From positions 1-46,849 of IMG/VR virus record IMGVR_UViG_3300042923_000260: a stretch of 46,849 nt of DNA; one strand, 5' to 3'. Position 1 is the stretch's first letter; every line of letters begins with the position of its first letter. This stretch comes from a virus. Below, in pieces: positions 20,952 through 28,771 of this stretch. The position numbers and the translations under genes are program-made. The notes beneath the pieces were generated by a model. The model saw only the letters and a program-made list of their open reading frames with translations. It was not told where the DNA came from and did not search any database.

Positions 20952-23900
20952 TATTTTTTGTCCTTCAAGCTTTGTGTTATTCGCTGGATCATATCATTAC
21001 GGCGTTTGATAAGTGGTTCAATCTTCAATTGTTTTTGCTTAGCTGACAATTGACCTCGTTCAATAGCCTTTATCGTTTTGTTGATGTCGCTTACTGCGTC
21101 CGATACATTATTGATGCGGTCCAGTTGACCTTGATTTTTAAATGGTATCTTGTTCAGTTTTGCGGATGCTTTCTCTTTGGTGAGTTCGTCTTTCTTCATA
21201 TAAAACTTATCCATGGCCTTTCCGCCTTGGTTCGGATCCACCAGGAATGATCGGGTAAACGGCGCCTGTTCGATGGATTTCGCTGGCTTAGTGGTACGTT
21301 CATAGACTCCTGTTTTATCTAAGATGAAGTCAACGGCATCCGTTGCGTATTTACCAAGACCAGCCGTCAAACCTTGTAGTGTATTGTCTATGATTCTGGG
21401 GGAACTGAAATTTTCCAGACTACCTTTACCACCAGTAATCTTTTCAACTCCACTAGCAATTAAACGTGCCGACGAACTTGTTCTAACTGGATCATATTGA
21501 TCTTTCCATTGCAGACCTTGTTCTGCCCTTGGAATAATGGGAGCATTTTTGAAAAATGAGTGGTTAGAATATCCTTCATATATAGGCAATAATCCAGATA
21601 TTTGCGTTGGTAATGAATAGCTTTTTATTGTTCTATTCACAAAACCGTCAAAAGCTTCCGGGTCCTTCTCCAGTGTGTATGCCATGGCCTTTTCTGGTAA
21701 GTTGGCGAATACGGTCGCTAGATCGAAAGGCTTCGGAATTCGGGCCACAGTGTCTGTGCCGGGAATTGCCATTAACCAAAAGGAATCCTTCATCCAGTCT
21801 GGTGCGTTTTTGATGGTATTCTTTTGCGTTTCATTGGCAAATTCGTGATTCAATGTGAATATTCCAATGCTTGGTAGCGTTACGGATACGAATCCTCTAG
21901 TAATCACCCCAGCAGGATCAGCTTTAATTGCCCGGATCAATTTTGATTTACCTTGGATGTTGGCGTTAAAAAAAGAAACCACTCTATTTGTTGGTCGAAC
22001 ACTTACACCGCCTCGAGCAAAATCCATCAAATCACGGGACCGGTACGCTGCCTCTTGCTTGCTGGCGCCAGAACGCAGTGCTGCTCGGTACTCCCCGACC
22101 TTGGTCGCTGATTCTGTGGTGTCTGAAATGGCTCTCAATAGTCCAATCAGTGACTTACCGTTAACCAAATTGACAAATTTTTTCGAATTCGGCTGTTTCA
22201 GAACAGTTTCTAAGGCTTTTTTGTGAACATTTCTATCCAGAGACAGTGTATTTCCATATGCTCCAAGGTTGTCAATCCACTCTTTGTACAACGGGCCTTT
22301 TTTTATCGTCTGGATCAGTCCGGCGCCGAAATCGGTAATAGGATTGAATCCACTTTCTGAGACAACGAAAGCGTTATTGATATCACGGATCGGGTTACGC
22401 AGCGCGAACTCAGGTGTAAGTGTAGCCCCGGCGCGAAGCAAACTCGCTGGTTTAGCCAATATTTTAAGAAACATTGCACTGGACTCTTGGTCCAGGTTCA
22501 TCAGTGCCTTGTATACCTCAGGCTGCACTTCATACCTAACTTCCTTGCCGTCTATCTTAACCTTGACTACGTTTTTCTCTCCTACTTGCTCTGCATTGGT
22601 TAGTTTGCGGAAGAATGTACCGTTTCCATCAAGTTCAGCAAGCTTCGGTATCTGCCGGGCCACATTATTACGTTCGGCAGCATTGACACTCTGGAAGATG
22701 TTCTTCACCATGTTTTCCAGTGGGGCAATAACCTTTCGCTCTGACCCCTGCAATGCCTTAATTGGGCTGGTTACATTGGCGAGAGCACTCGATAACCCGC
22801 CGCCGAATCCTACCTTATCGTTATCCATTTCACGGAACAATGGAATGTAGTTCTTCCAGCGATCCCCCAGCACATCATATAGTTCTTTTGAAACCACGCC
22901 GCTGTCCACAAGTTCCTTCAGCATATCGCGGTTTACTTTAACTAGTTCCTGTTGTGCGGAATTCATTTCCTCGGTGCCGAATTCATCCAGAATGGACTTG
23001 ATTTCCTGGTTGGTGAACCCCGATTTATATCCGGCAGCGTTGACATCCTGGGCATGTTTGGCTAGTGCGTACATTTCCAGGTCCTCCACAGAATGCCCGG
23101 ATTGTTCTACCTTCTTGATTACAGATCCTAACCGATCCTGTACAATTTGGCTGGATCGTTCCGGTGCTCCTTTAAACATTCTAGCAGCCTTGTATAGGCT
23201 GTCTTCTGCGCTAGCTAATTTACCTCCGCGTACATTCTTTTCAACTGTCTCAAGGGCTGCTAGGTCGTCTGTAGTTTGTGTGCGCCATTTCTGCCACCGT
23301 TCTGCAAATGGAGTTGATTTTTTTGGCGCTTCTCTGCTGATCTTCTCTGCAAATGATGCTTTATCTCCTTCAGCCTTGGCATTAAACTCTGCTGCGGCCT
23401 TCCCTTCATCGCTTGCCAATCGTTCCTGGCGCCGTAGTTCCTCCCGGCTCATGCGCAGGATCTTCTCTGCGTGTGGGCGGACAGCCTCGCCAAACTCCTT
23501 TACCAGTTCTTCCGTGAAGTTTGCAGCTTTGATGGTGCCTTTTCCAAGCTTGGACGCCATGATAACCGCATAGTCAGCCCATTCAGGTAAAGGGTTGGAG
23601 TTCAGGTTACCTCTACGCTTTGCTAAGCGATCTCTAGCAGCCTTCTCTGCCTCGTCAAGGTACGTGTAAACCTTATCCCGTACATTCGGATGGTTGACTG
23701 CTTGAATCGCTTCCTCGACTTCCTCGACCTCTGTTTTAACCGGTGCTTTGATTGGTTCCGGTTCAGCAATTGGCTTAGGCTCTGGTGCCGGGGTAGATTT
23801 CAAAGTTGTTTCTGCATCCTTAGAAGCCTGCATGGCATAGTCAATATCGTCCTGTGTCCATTCGGATACGGGCTTGCTCAGGATTTCACGGTCCCGTGCG

Positions 23901-25069
23901 CTTAGGTTTTCATCCACGACAGGCTTTATTGGTTCAGGTGCAGTTACAATAGGTTCTGGTTCCGTAGCAATCGGTTCCTGTACGTTTCTGGCCGCTGGTG
24001 CATTTGATGTTGTATCAATAGGTGCTGAAGGTGTTTCCGCTGCCACAGGAGCTTCTGGCGTTCCTGCTCTCCTTGCTGCGCGTACATCGGCGAACTTCTC
24101 AAAACCAGATTTCACCGCACCGCCAGCAGCGCCCAGGCCTAACCCAAAAGTACCACCGATTAAGGCATTGCGCAGAATATCCTTATTGCTGTCCTGTTGG
24201 TTCATTAGCCCAGCAGCTACGTTCTGAGCTGTGCCAGCCAATCCTTCAGTTAGCCCTCCCCGCACAATATTGTTTGCTGTGGATGGGCTTACCTTAGGGA
24301 TTAACTTGGAAATTGCATTGGTCGCCTTCATCGCAGCGCCTGTATTCATCAACTTTCCAGCTGCCTCGTATGGCGCCGCATTTGGCCCCAATCCCACCGG
24401 TGCACCGGTCGGCGTAATAAATGGCGTGACAAAATTATTGATTACATTTGCTACTTTGTCAGCCGTGGCGTTACCCGTAGATTCGCGCTGCGTCACACCG
24501 GAGTTACCCGCGAAGGAGTTAGAAATAAAACGGCCCACGGGGTTACCGAAGGCCAAGTAGTTGAGAGCACTGGGTACTGTTTTAAGGATGTCCGGCATAT
24601 TGGTCTGGTCAATCTCCTTTTGCCGGATATCATATTCTGTGACTGGTTTGACTGGTGCAGCCGGGCCTCCCCCCGTTTGATTCAGCGCACTTGCTGCCGG
24701 TAGGCGCCCTTGCAGTTGAGTCTGCAAAGACGTTACCGGAATGTTCAGTGCTGACGGCGCCGGGAGCTTACCTTGGAACGCCTCAAGTTGTTTTTGCTTT
24801 GCTTGATCTGCCTTGAAGTCAATTGGTTTCATCGGCTCCGATGTAGTGTTAAATCCCTGTACCTGCGGTCCAACACCTACACTGGATAGTGTGTCACCTA
24901 AAATGGTCTTTGCTCTGGCGTTGTCCTGATCCGTTGTATCTACTCGGTTACGGACGGCAGCAAATGCACTCTCTTGCTGTTCTTCTTCGGGAGCATATGT
25001 CCGAGCGAGTACACGCTGCTTTGCCTCTTCTCCCCGTTTTCGATTGCGAACTGCGTCAAAAGTGGCCAT
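20951..25069 (-). CDS. Very large internal virion (ejection) protein with LPD38-like region
   Basis: 1372 aa, the largest gene. Order: a Q/A-rich start with a short internal repeat (QGKLPAPSALN / QGRLPAASALN); a glycine/alanine hydrophobic part at about 270-320 (IGGTFGLGLGAAGGAV); a P/E/A-rich linker (about 330-450); a charged helical part (about 500-620); and a conserved-looking domain from about 640 to 1150 (YKSGFTNQEIKSILDEFGTE, FALRNPIRDINNAFVVSESG, SRDLMDFARGGVSVRPTNRV). The last domain resembles the large polyvalent protein LPD38 family found in podovirus internal proteins. It is probably packaged and ejected with DNA to form a channel. No peptidase or polymerase motif was found. Confidence 0.8.
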   Translation of the reverse strand: MATFDAVRNRKRGEEAKQRVLARTYAPEEEQQESAFAAVRNRVDTTDQDNARAKTILGDTLSSVGVGPQVQGFNTTSEPMKPIDFKADQAKQKQLEAFQGKLPAPSALNIPVTSLQTQLQGRLPAASALNQTGGGPAAPVKPVTEYDIRQKEIDQTNMPDILKTVPSALNYLAFGNPVGRFISNSFAGNSGVTQRESTGNATADKVANVINNFVTPFITPTGAPVGLGPNAAPYEAAGKLMNTGAAMKATNAISKLIPKVSPSTANNIVRGGLTEGLAGTAQNVAAGLMNQQDSNKDILRNALIGGTFGLGLGAAGGAVKSGFEKFADVRAARRAGTPEAPVAAETPSAPIDTTSNAPAARNVQEPIATEPEPIVTAPEPIKPVVDENLSARDREILSKPVSEWTQDDIDYAMQASKDAETTLKSTPAPEPKPIAEPEPIKAPVKTEVEEVEEAIQAVNHPNVRDKVYTYLDEAEKAARDRLAKRRGNLNSNPLPEWADYAVIMASKLGKGTIKAANFTEELVKEFGEAVRPHAEKILRMSREELRRQERLASDEGKAAAEFNAKAEGDKASFAEKISREAPKKSTPFAERWQKWRTQTTDDLAALETVEKNVRGGKLASAEDSLYKAARMFKGAPERSSQIVQDRLGSVIKKVEQSGHSVEDLEMYALAKHAQDVNAAGYKSGFTNQEIKSILDEFGTEEMNSAQQELVKVNRDMLKELVDSGVVSKELYDVLGDRWKNYIPLFREMDNDKVGFGGGLSSALANVTSPIKALQGSERKVIAPLENMVKNIFQSVNAAERNNVARQIPKLAELDGNGTFFRKLTNAEQVGEKNVVKVKIDGKEVRYEVQPEVYKALMNLDQESSAMFLKILAKPASLLRAGATLTPEFALRNPIRDINNAFVVSESGFNPITDFGAGLIQTIKKGPLYKEWIDNLGAYGNTLSLDRNVHKKALETVLKQPNSKKFVNLVNGKSLIGLLRAISDTTESATKVGEYRAALRSGASKQEAAYRSRDLMDFARGGVSVRPTNRVVSFFNANIQGKSKLIRAIKADPAGVITRGFVSVTLPSIGIFTLNHEFANETQKNTIKNAPDWMKDSFWLMAIPGTDTVARIPKPFDLATVFANLPEKAMAYTLEKDPEAFDGFVNRTIKSYSLPTQISGLLPIYEGYSNHSFFKNAPIIPRAEQGLQWKDQYDPVRTSSSARLIASGVEKITGGKGSLENFSSPRIIDNTLQGLTAGLGKYATDAVDFILDKTGVYERTTKPAKSIEQAPFTRSFLVDPNQGGKAMDKFYMKKDELTKEKASAKLNKIPFKNQGQLDRINNVSDAVSDINKTIKAIERGQLSAKQKQLKIEPLIKRRNDMIQRITQSLKDKK

Positions 25070-25516
25070 TTACTTCCCTCCAAACATTTTGTAGTACTTA
25101 TTTACTCCACTCGTCCAGTAACTATTTAGATTTGTCGGATCGTTCGCCGCACCATTTGGAGCGTATTTCTTCTGAATCTGTTGAATGGTCGTCAATCCTT
25201 GGTCGATGTAGTTCCTCTTCAGATTTGATGCCATTTTGTCAATGCCTTCTTCCAAACTGCTAAACGACATGAGTCCATTTTTCCCCATCATGCCACCAAT
25301 GTTATTTTTATTCTTTGCTGCCGAACTTGTCCCATTCCCCGTCTCGTGGACTGCGATTGCCGCTAACAAAGCTGGGTCAATTCCATACTTTGCACCAGCA
25401 GCCGCAAATATATCACCAGTGTTTTTAAGTACTCCGCCTAAGTTACTATTTAATTTAGCCCCACTAGCACTGGCTGTGGGGCTACTCAGTTTCCCGAGTA
25501 GCTTTTTAAGAGTGAG
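25070..25516 (-). CDS. Glucosaminidase/lysozyme-like lytic domain in the -1 frame
   Basis: The frame is open from 25516 to the stop at 25070. It contains KYGIDPALLAAIAVHETGNG, NNIGGMMGKNG and TTIQQIQKKYAPNGAANDP, then SYWTSGVNKYYKMF, the pattern of the endo-beta-N-acetylglucosaminidase/lysozyme fold with the catalytic Glu in HETGNGTS. About 48 codons precede the first usable start (TTG 25369), yet KYGIDPALL before it clearly belongs to the domain. The domain must therefore be made as a -1 frameshift extension of the 514-aa protein upstream, giving about 650 aa. It would cut peptidoglycan during DNA entry. Confidence 0.75.
   Translation of the reverse strand, partial: LTLKKLLGKLSSPTASASGAKLNSNLGGVLKNTGDIFAAAGAKYGIDPALLAAIAVHETGNGTSSAAKNKNNIGGMMGKNGLMSFSSLEEGIDKMASNLKRNYIDQGLTTIQQIQKKYAPNGAANDPTNLNSYWTSGVNKYYKMFGGK
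25457..25507 (-). promoter_or_regulatory. Candidate programmed -1 frameshift site
   Basis: The minus strand reads TTA AAA AGC in the 0 frame within a run of five As (25503-25507). Re-pairing of AAA one base back gives AAG CTA CTC in the lytic frame. Two perfect stem-loops follow: GCTACTC...GAGTAGC (7 bp) and AGCCCCAC...GTGGGGCT (8 bp; the two share three bases). The shift has to occur in the 31-bp window between the -1 frame stop at 25517 and the 0-frame stop at 25486. Confidence 0.65.
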
Positions 25517-27030
25517 TCAATCTCCTTTTTAGACATGCCAAGTGATAACAAAATTTGATTGGTTTCTGCATCGCTCAGTCCATAATCAATCACAGTTTCA
25601 AACATTTCTTTTCTCTTGGCAGAGTCGGTTGTGACTTTTGTTTTACCTGTATCCTTTGGAACTTCGTTTCCGTTTGTGTCATATTCAGTACCGTTGTAAA
25701 TAGGTTCGGAATACATCGACTTCACGCTATCTAGTACTTGACTAGGAGTTAGTCCGCTAGATTTTGTTGATCCTGGTTGGGACTGTTCATAATCCAACTG
25801 CGCCCACGCTCGGGCATTATCATCTTGAGACAATCCCAACTGAGCCTGTTGATACGCTGCTTGATTCTGTTCAGATAGATTACGAAGCGCGTAATCCAAC
25901 CCGCCTTGATCTTTATCATAATCAAACTTGGCTTGCCATTGCTTATCCGTGATTGCATCACGGGCTTTAGAATACGCTAGTTGTTCCAGCTGATAGTTCT
26001 GATTAAACTGCGTATTCTGTTGATTCGCTGTAAGTGGTGCATTTGGATTAGCTGCCTGTCTGTAAAGACCCTTCCAGTCCGTCTGTGGGTTTACCACTCT
26101 ACCGGTGATGTCGGAAACTTTAGCTGCTGCATCCAGATTAGCTTGTTTGCCCTGTATATCCACTTGCTGGCCTTGTAGTGTGCGAATGCCCGGATTGTTT
26201 GCACTCGCCTGTGCAGCGGTCTTGTCGGCTCCGTAGAAGCTTGGATCAATGTTCAGCGCCTTCAGTTGCGCCCGAATGGCATCGGCCTCTGTGCTAAGCT
26301 GCGTGCGTGCATCCTTGGTTATTCCCTTTGTCTCTGCCTGTGATTTCAGTCCGAGCAGGTTCTGTATTGCTTGCTTCGCCTCTGCTGGTAGATAGTTTCC
26401 GGTTACCTGTGCCTCTGTGATCGGGTTGTTAAAGTCCTGCTGGTTGTAGTCCTGGTACAGGTTACGCTGGTTTCCTATGTTGTCCTGGTACTGCTGGTAG
26501 GCTTGCTGTGCGTATACTGGCAGGATGTTGTTCGCCACGTTCTCTGCGCTCTGGTTGGCGAGTTGGTTCGCCACAGTTTCGGAGTAAGATGACTTCCCTT
26601 GGCCTGTTGCACGTAGTTGTGCGTTCGTGTTCTTCTGGTTAACCTGCAAATTCTGCTGAGCCGCCCGTAGTGCTGCTTGATATGCCGGATCAGAGTCAGC
26701 GTTGTAACTGAATGGTGTGTTCACAAGATTAGCCTGTGCTGACAGTGCCTGTTCTGTGCGCGGCTGAGCGGTTGCTGAAACCATTGTCTGCGCGGCGGTA
26801 CGTGCTGCTTGTGGCACCGATGGCACTGCTGCTGCACCAGATCTCACGTTGTTGGCTGCTTTGATGGCTGCTGACGGTAGCCCCGCAGCCTGTGGCGGCT
26901 TAGGCGTTGTCATAGCGCCGGACAATGCGCCTATAGCTCCAGCAGGCATCATAGGCTTCTGTGCGGATTGATTGGTTTTGTATGTGCCTACTGCTTTTTT
27001 CCAGGCTTCGCTATTGAATATACTGGACAT
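25486..27030 (-). CDS. Internal virion protein, frameshifted into a lytic domain
   Basis: 514 aa. The N-terminal 90 residues are A/P/Q-rich. Residues about 100-190 (NTPFSYNADSDPAYQAALRA, ATGQGKSSYSETVANQLANQ) match the helical repeat pattern of phage internal or ejection proteins. The rest is Q/N-rich helix with an EF-like end (YGLSDAETNQILLSLGMSKK). It lies directly upstream of the 1372-aa protein, in the order expected for podovirus ejection proteins. A good GGAGG precedes the ATG; a terminator-like hairpin lies just before it. A frameshift near the end would add the lytic domain. Confidence 0.8.
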   Translation of the reverse strand: MSSIFNSEAWKKAVGTYKTNQSAQKPMMPAGAIGALSGAMTTPKPPQAAGLPSAAIKAANNVRSGAAAVPSVPQAARTAAQTMVSATAQPRTEQALSAQANLVNTPFSYNADSDPAYQAALRAAQQNLQVNQKNTNAQLRATGQGKSSYSETVANQLANQSAENVANNILPVYAQQAYQQYQDNIGNQRNLYQDYNQQDFNNPITEAQVTGNYLPAEAKQAIQNLLGLKSQAETKGITKDARTQLSTEADAIRAQLKALNIDPSFYGADKTAAQASANNPGIRTLQGQQVDIQGKQANLDAAAKVSDITGRVVNPQTDWKGLYRQAANPNAPLTANQQNTQFNQNYQLEQLAYSKARDAITDKQWQAKFDYDKDQGGLDYALRNLSEQNQAAYQQAQLGLSQDDNARAWAQLDYEQSQPGSTKSSGLTPSQVLDSVKSMYSEPIYNGTEYDTNGNEVPKDTGKTKVTTDSAKRKEMFETVIDYGLSDAETNQILLSLGMSKKEIDSLLKSYSGN

Positions 27031-27051
27031 GCTAACCCTCCTTTGGAATGC

Positions 27052-27075
27052 AAAAAGGACCCCGATTGGAGTCCT
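27052..27075 (-). terminator. Terminator-like hairpin before the internal virion gene
   Basis: On the minus strand AGGACTCC, loop AATC, GGGGTCCT, TTTT. It lies only about 20 bp before the ribosome binding site of the 514-aa gene, with no room for a promoter in between, so late transcription must read through it. Confidence 0.7.
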
Positions 27076-27146
27076 CTGGCCGTTCTATTGTGTTAACTTA
27101 AGCTTATCATGCATGGGCAATACCTTTTGATTATTTTTGTATCACG

Positions 27147-27175
27147 TTGCCGTATAAAAACCGTTGTGCTAAGAT
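27147..27175 (+). promoter_or_regulatory. Antitoxin RNA promoter, type I TA locus 2
   Basis: TTGCCG, 17 bp, TAAGAT. It shares the ATAAAAACC block and the TGTGcTAAGATA end with the promoter of locus 1 at 17276-17304. Confidence 0.75.
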
Positions 27176-27181
27176 ACAATT

Positions 27182-27304
27182 AGAAAAGGAGCCGTGCGTC
27201 AACACGACTCCCATCATGTACAATCCGCTATAAGAGCGGTTGGCTTTCGGAGTTTGGTCAGAAGTAGACCGCTATCCTTGGACGGGGCGGTCTACTTTTT
27301 TTTG
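27182..27304 (+). ncRNA. Candidate antitoxin RNA of TA locus 2
   Basis: Begins about 7 bp after TAAGAT, with a 5' stem-loop (GGAGCCGTG...ACACGACTCC) and CCGCTATAAGAGCGG, and ends at a strong terminator. The end overlaps the 3' part of the toxin gene on the other strand, giving an antisense contact. Ends are estimated from promoter and terminator positions. Confidence 0.65.
27263..27304 (+). terminator. Strong terminator of the locus 2 antitoxin
   Basis: AGTAGACCGC (27263-27272) pairs perfectly with GCGGTCTACT (27287-27296), followed by eight or more Ts. It overlaps the last codons of the toxin gene on the opposite strand. Confidence 0.9.
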
Positions 27305-27375
27305 TTGAAGGATAAAATCAACACAACCAGTGTCGCAAATGAAATCATTAGCGTCAGTGCTTGGTATACCTCCAT
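27292..27375 (-). CDS. Type I toxin, putative holin-like toxin family (locus 2)
   Basis: 27 aa: MEVYQALTLMISFATLVVLI followed by LSFNKKK, a very close fit to the putative holin-like toxin family (MxxYxALxLMIxFGxLI pattern, one membrane helix, lysine end). The SD GGGAGGTGAGG is part of a hairpin with CTCCC (CTCCCGGAAGGGAG), which would hide it in the full-length mRNA. The unit lies between the secreted stalk-domain gene and the internal virion genes. Retention of the phage or plasmid-like stabilisation is the usual role; an exclusion or abortive role is also possible. Confidence 0.88.
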   Translation of the reverse strand: MEVYQALTLMISFATLVVLILSFNKKK

Positions 27376-27433
27376 TGGCCTCACCTCCCTTCCGGGAGAT
27401 TAGCCGACCGCCCTTATGCCATTGTACTGGATT

Positions 27434-27439
27434 ATTATA
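27434..27439 (-). promoter_or_regulatory. -10 box of the toxin promoter, locus 2
   Basis: A perfect TATAAT on the minus strand, 59 bp before the toxin start, matching the position of the box in locus 1. Confidence 0.55.
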
Positions 27440-27441
27440 GC

Positions 27442-27473
27442 AGACTGTACTCTATTGGAGTATGGTCTTTTTA
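27442..27473 (+). terminator. Plus-strand terminator at the edge of TA locus 2
   Basis: AGACTGTACTC and GAGTATGGTCT pair except for a central two-base mismatch and are followed by TTTTTATT. A similar element (GTATGGTCTTTTT) ends locus 1, showing that the two loci share their right border too. Confidence 0.65.
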
Positions 27474-28034
27474 TTGTCCTTGCACCTCTGTGAGTCGTGC
27501 TTCAAGAATTTTTATTTGATTCTGGGCATCAGAAACTCTTTTTTCCGCTATAGCCAGATGATCATTTAAATATTGCAATTTTTCTCCAGAATAATTACCT
27601 GAAGATATTGATGTTTTCATGGTATCAATAGCCTCATTCGTTACTTTAATTGTCTTTTTATATTGTTCAATTTCCAATTTTATATCTTCAGCTGTACTTT
27701 TAGTCGATCTAGTTGGTGTAGCAGTTGGAATTGGAGTTGCTGATGCACTTGGAGTTTCTGTTGGAGCTATGGTCTGTACAGGTTCTGTATCACTCAATTT
27801 TACCACCCCACTATCATATCCGACATTTAACCCTGAAGCCTCTCCGATTACTCTTACAGGAGCATAACTCGTACCATTAATTATTACAGCTGAGCCAACA
27901 TCTTTTCCATTCAATGATACAACAGCAGTACCTTGAACCTTTTGTCCAATCAAGGACTTAATTTCTTCTGCAAAAACGGAAGTTGACATGGTGAGAATTG
28001 CTCCAACAAGGAAACCCACAAAATACTTTTTCAT
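27471..28034 (-). CDS. Secreted protein with copper-amine-oxidase-like stalk domain
   Basis: 187 aa from ATG 28034 (AAGGAG 6 bp upstream; a GTG fifteen bases earlier has no site). It has a classic signal peptide, MKKYFVGFLVGAILTMSTSV ending FA, probably cut before EEI. Next is a short copper-amine-oxidase-N-terminal-like domain (SAVIINGTSYAPVRVIGEAS, then GLNVGYDSGVVKL), a P/T/A-rich linker (about 90-115) and a C-terminal coiled coil (about 120-187). The protein would be exported by the host and sit at the cell surface. It is not a usual virion component. It may alter the surface of the lysogen or act during lysis. Confidence 0.8.
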   Translation of the reverse strand: MKKYFVGFLVGAILTMSTSVFAEEIKSLIGQKVQGTAVVSLNGKDVGSAVIINGTSYAPVRVIGEASGLNVGYDSGVVKLSDTEPVQTIAPTETPSASATPIPTATPTRSTKSTAEDIKLEIEQYKKTIKVTNEAIDTMKTSISSGNYSGEKLQYLNDHLAIAEKRVSDAQNQIKILEARLTEVQGQ

Positions 28035-28079
28035 GGTAAACTCCTTCACGTTACATTTTCCACCAATATATCATATTAA

Positions 28080-28760
28080 TTATGGACCTTCTAGTGCTTC
28101 GAGACGATCATATATCTCATTTAATTCTTGCTGAAGCGTTTTACTTTCTTGTTGATTATATATTGCAGCCCAATTATTAAATATAACAGGTGTAGAGGTT
28201 AATGTAATTCCATTAGGAGCGTAAATTTCTAAATCTCCAAAGATTGTACTAAATCTAGCTCTAAGTGTTCCTCCTGTCCAAAATTCAATAGCTGGCGCAC
28301 CACCATAATCTGGTGTTATTGAAACATATGTGTTTGCGTTAAAGTAGGCTTTAAATAGATTACCTTCTGAATCCATTTCTACACGTGGATAAGCATTGGC
28401 TAAACTCTGCATCAGAAACTTACTCAGGACCACATATCCCGACTCATAAACTCTGAAAGCTGCTTGATCACGATCAGCATCCCCAGCCCAAATCCGTAAA
28501 TCATCTACTGTTGGATCTGGGTCGCGTTTGCTGGACAATCCTACGGCCTTGTCCTTGGATGCAAGGTCTGTTTGGTCAACGATGTAACCGGCTATTTCTC
28601 GCACATTTGCGCTGGATATATACCCGTTAATGATTGAATCAATGTCCTGAAAGCTTCGGGCTATCTTGTTTATATTATCCTTAAGATACTTTTTCACTTC
28701 TTCTAGGTCATTAAAATTCGGCGGATTGTTAAATGATGGTGCTGTATCCCATAATCCCAT
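28080..28760 (-). CDS. Tail fibre or tail-tip protein
   Basis: 226 aa. The N-terminus (LEEVKKYLKDNINKIARSFQ) is helical, the middle (about 90-195) is beta-rich and repetitive (NTYVSITPDYGGAPAIEFWT, GDLEIYAPNGITLTSTPVIF), and the end is a coiled coil (LQQELNEIYDRLEALEG). This is the layout of short trimeric fibre proteins. It lies 11 bp downstream of the stabilisation-protein gene. Confidence 0.65.
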   Translation of the reverse strand: MGLWDTAPSFNNPPNFNDLEEVKKYLKDNINKIARSFQDIDSIINGYISSANVREIAGYIVDQTDLASKDKAVGLSSKRDPDPTVDDLRIWAGDADRDQAAFRVYESGYVVLSKFLMQSLANAYPRVEMDSEGNLFKAYFNANTYVSITPDYGGAPAIEFWTGGTLRARFSTIFGDLEIYAPNGITLTSTPVIFNNWAAIYNQQESKTLQQELNEIYDRLEALEGP

Positions 28761-28771
28761 GATAAACCTCC

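Noticed and set aside
23690-24560. Several long plus-strand frames opposite the 1372-aa gene
   Set aside because: They mirror the codon pattern of the large virion gene and have no ribosome binding sites or family features.
25460-25502. Stem-loops after the 514-aa gene considered as a terminator
   Set aside because: No T-run follows either stem and the -1 frame continues through them with clear coding character.
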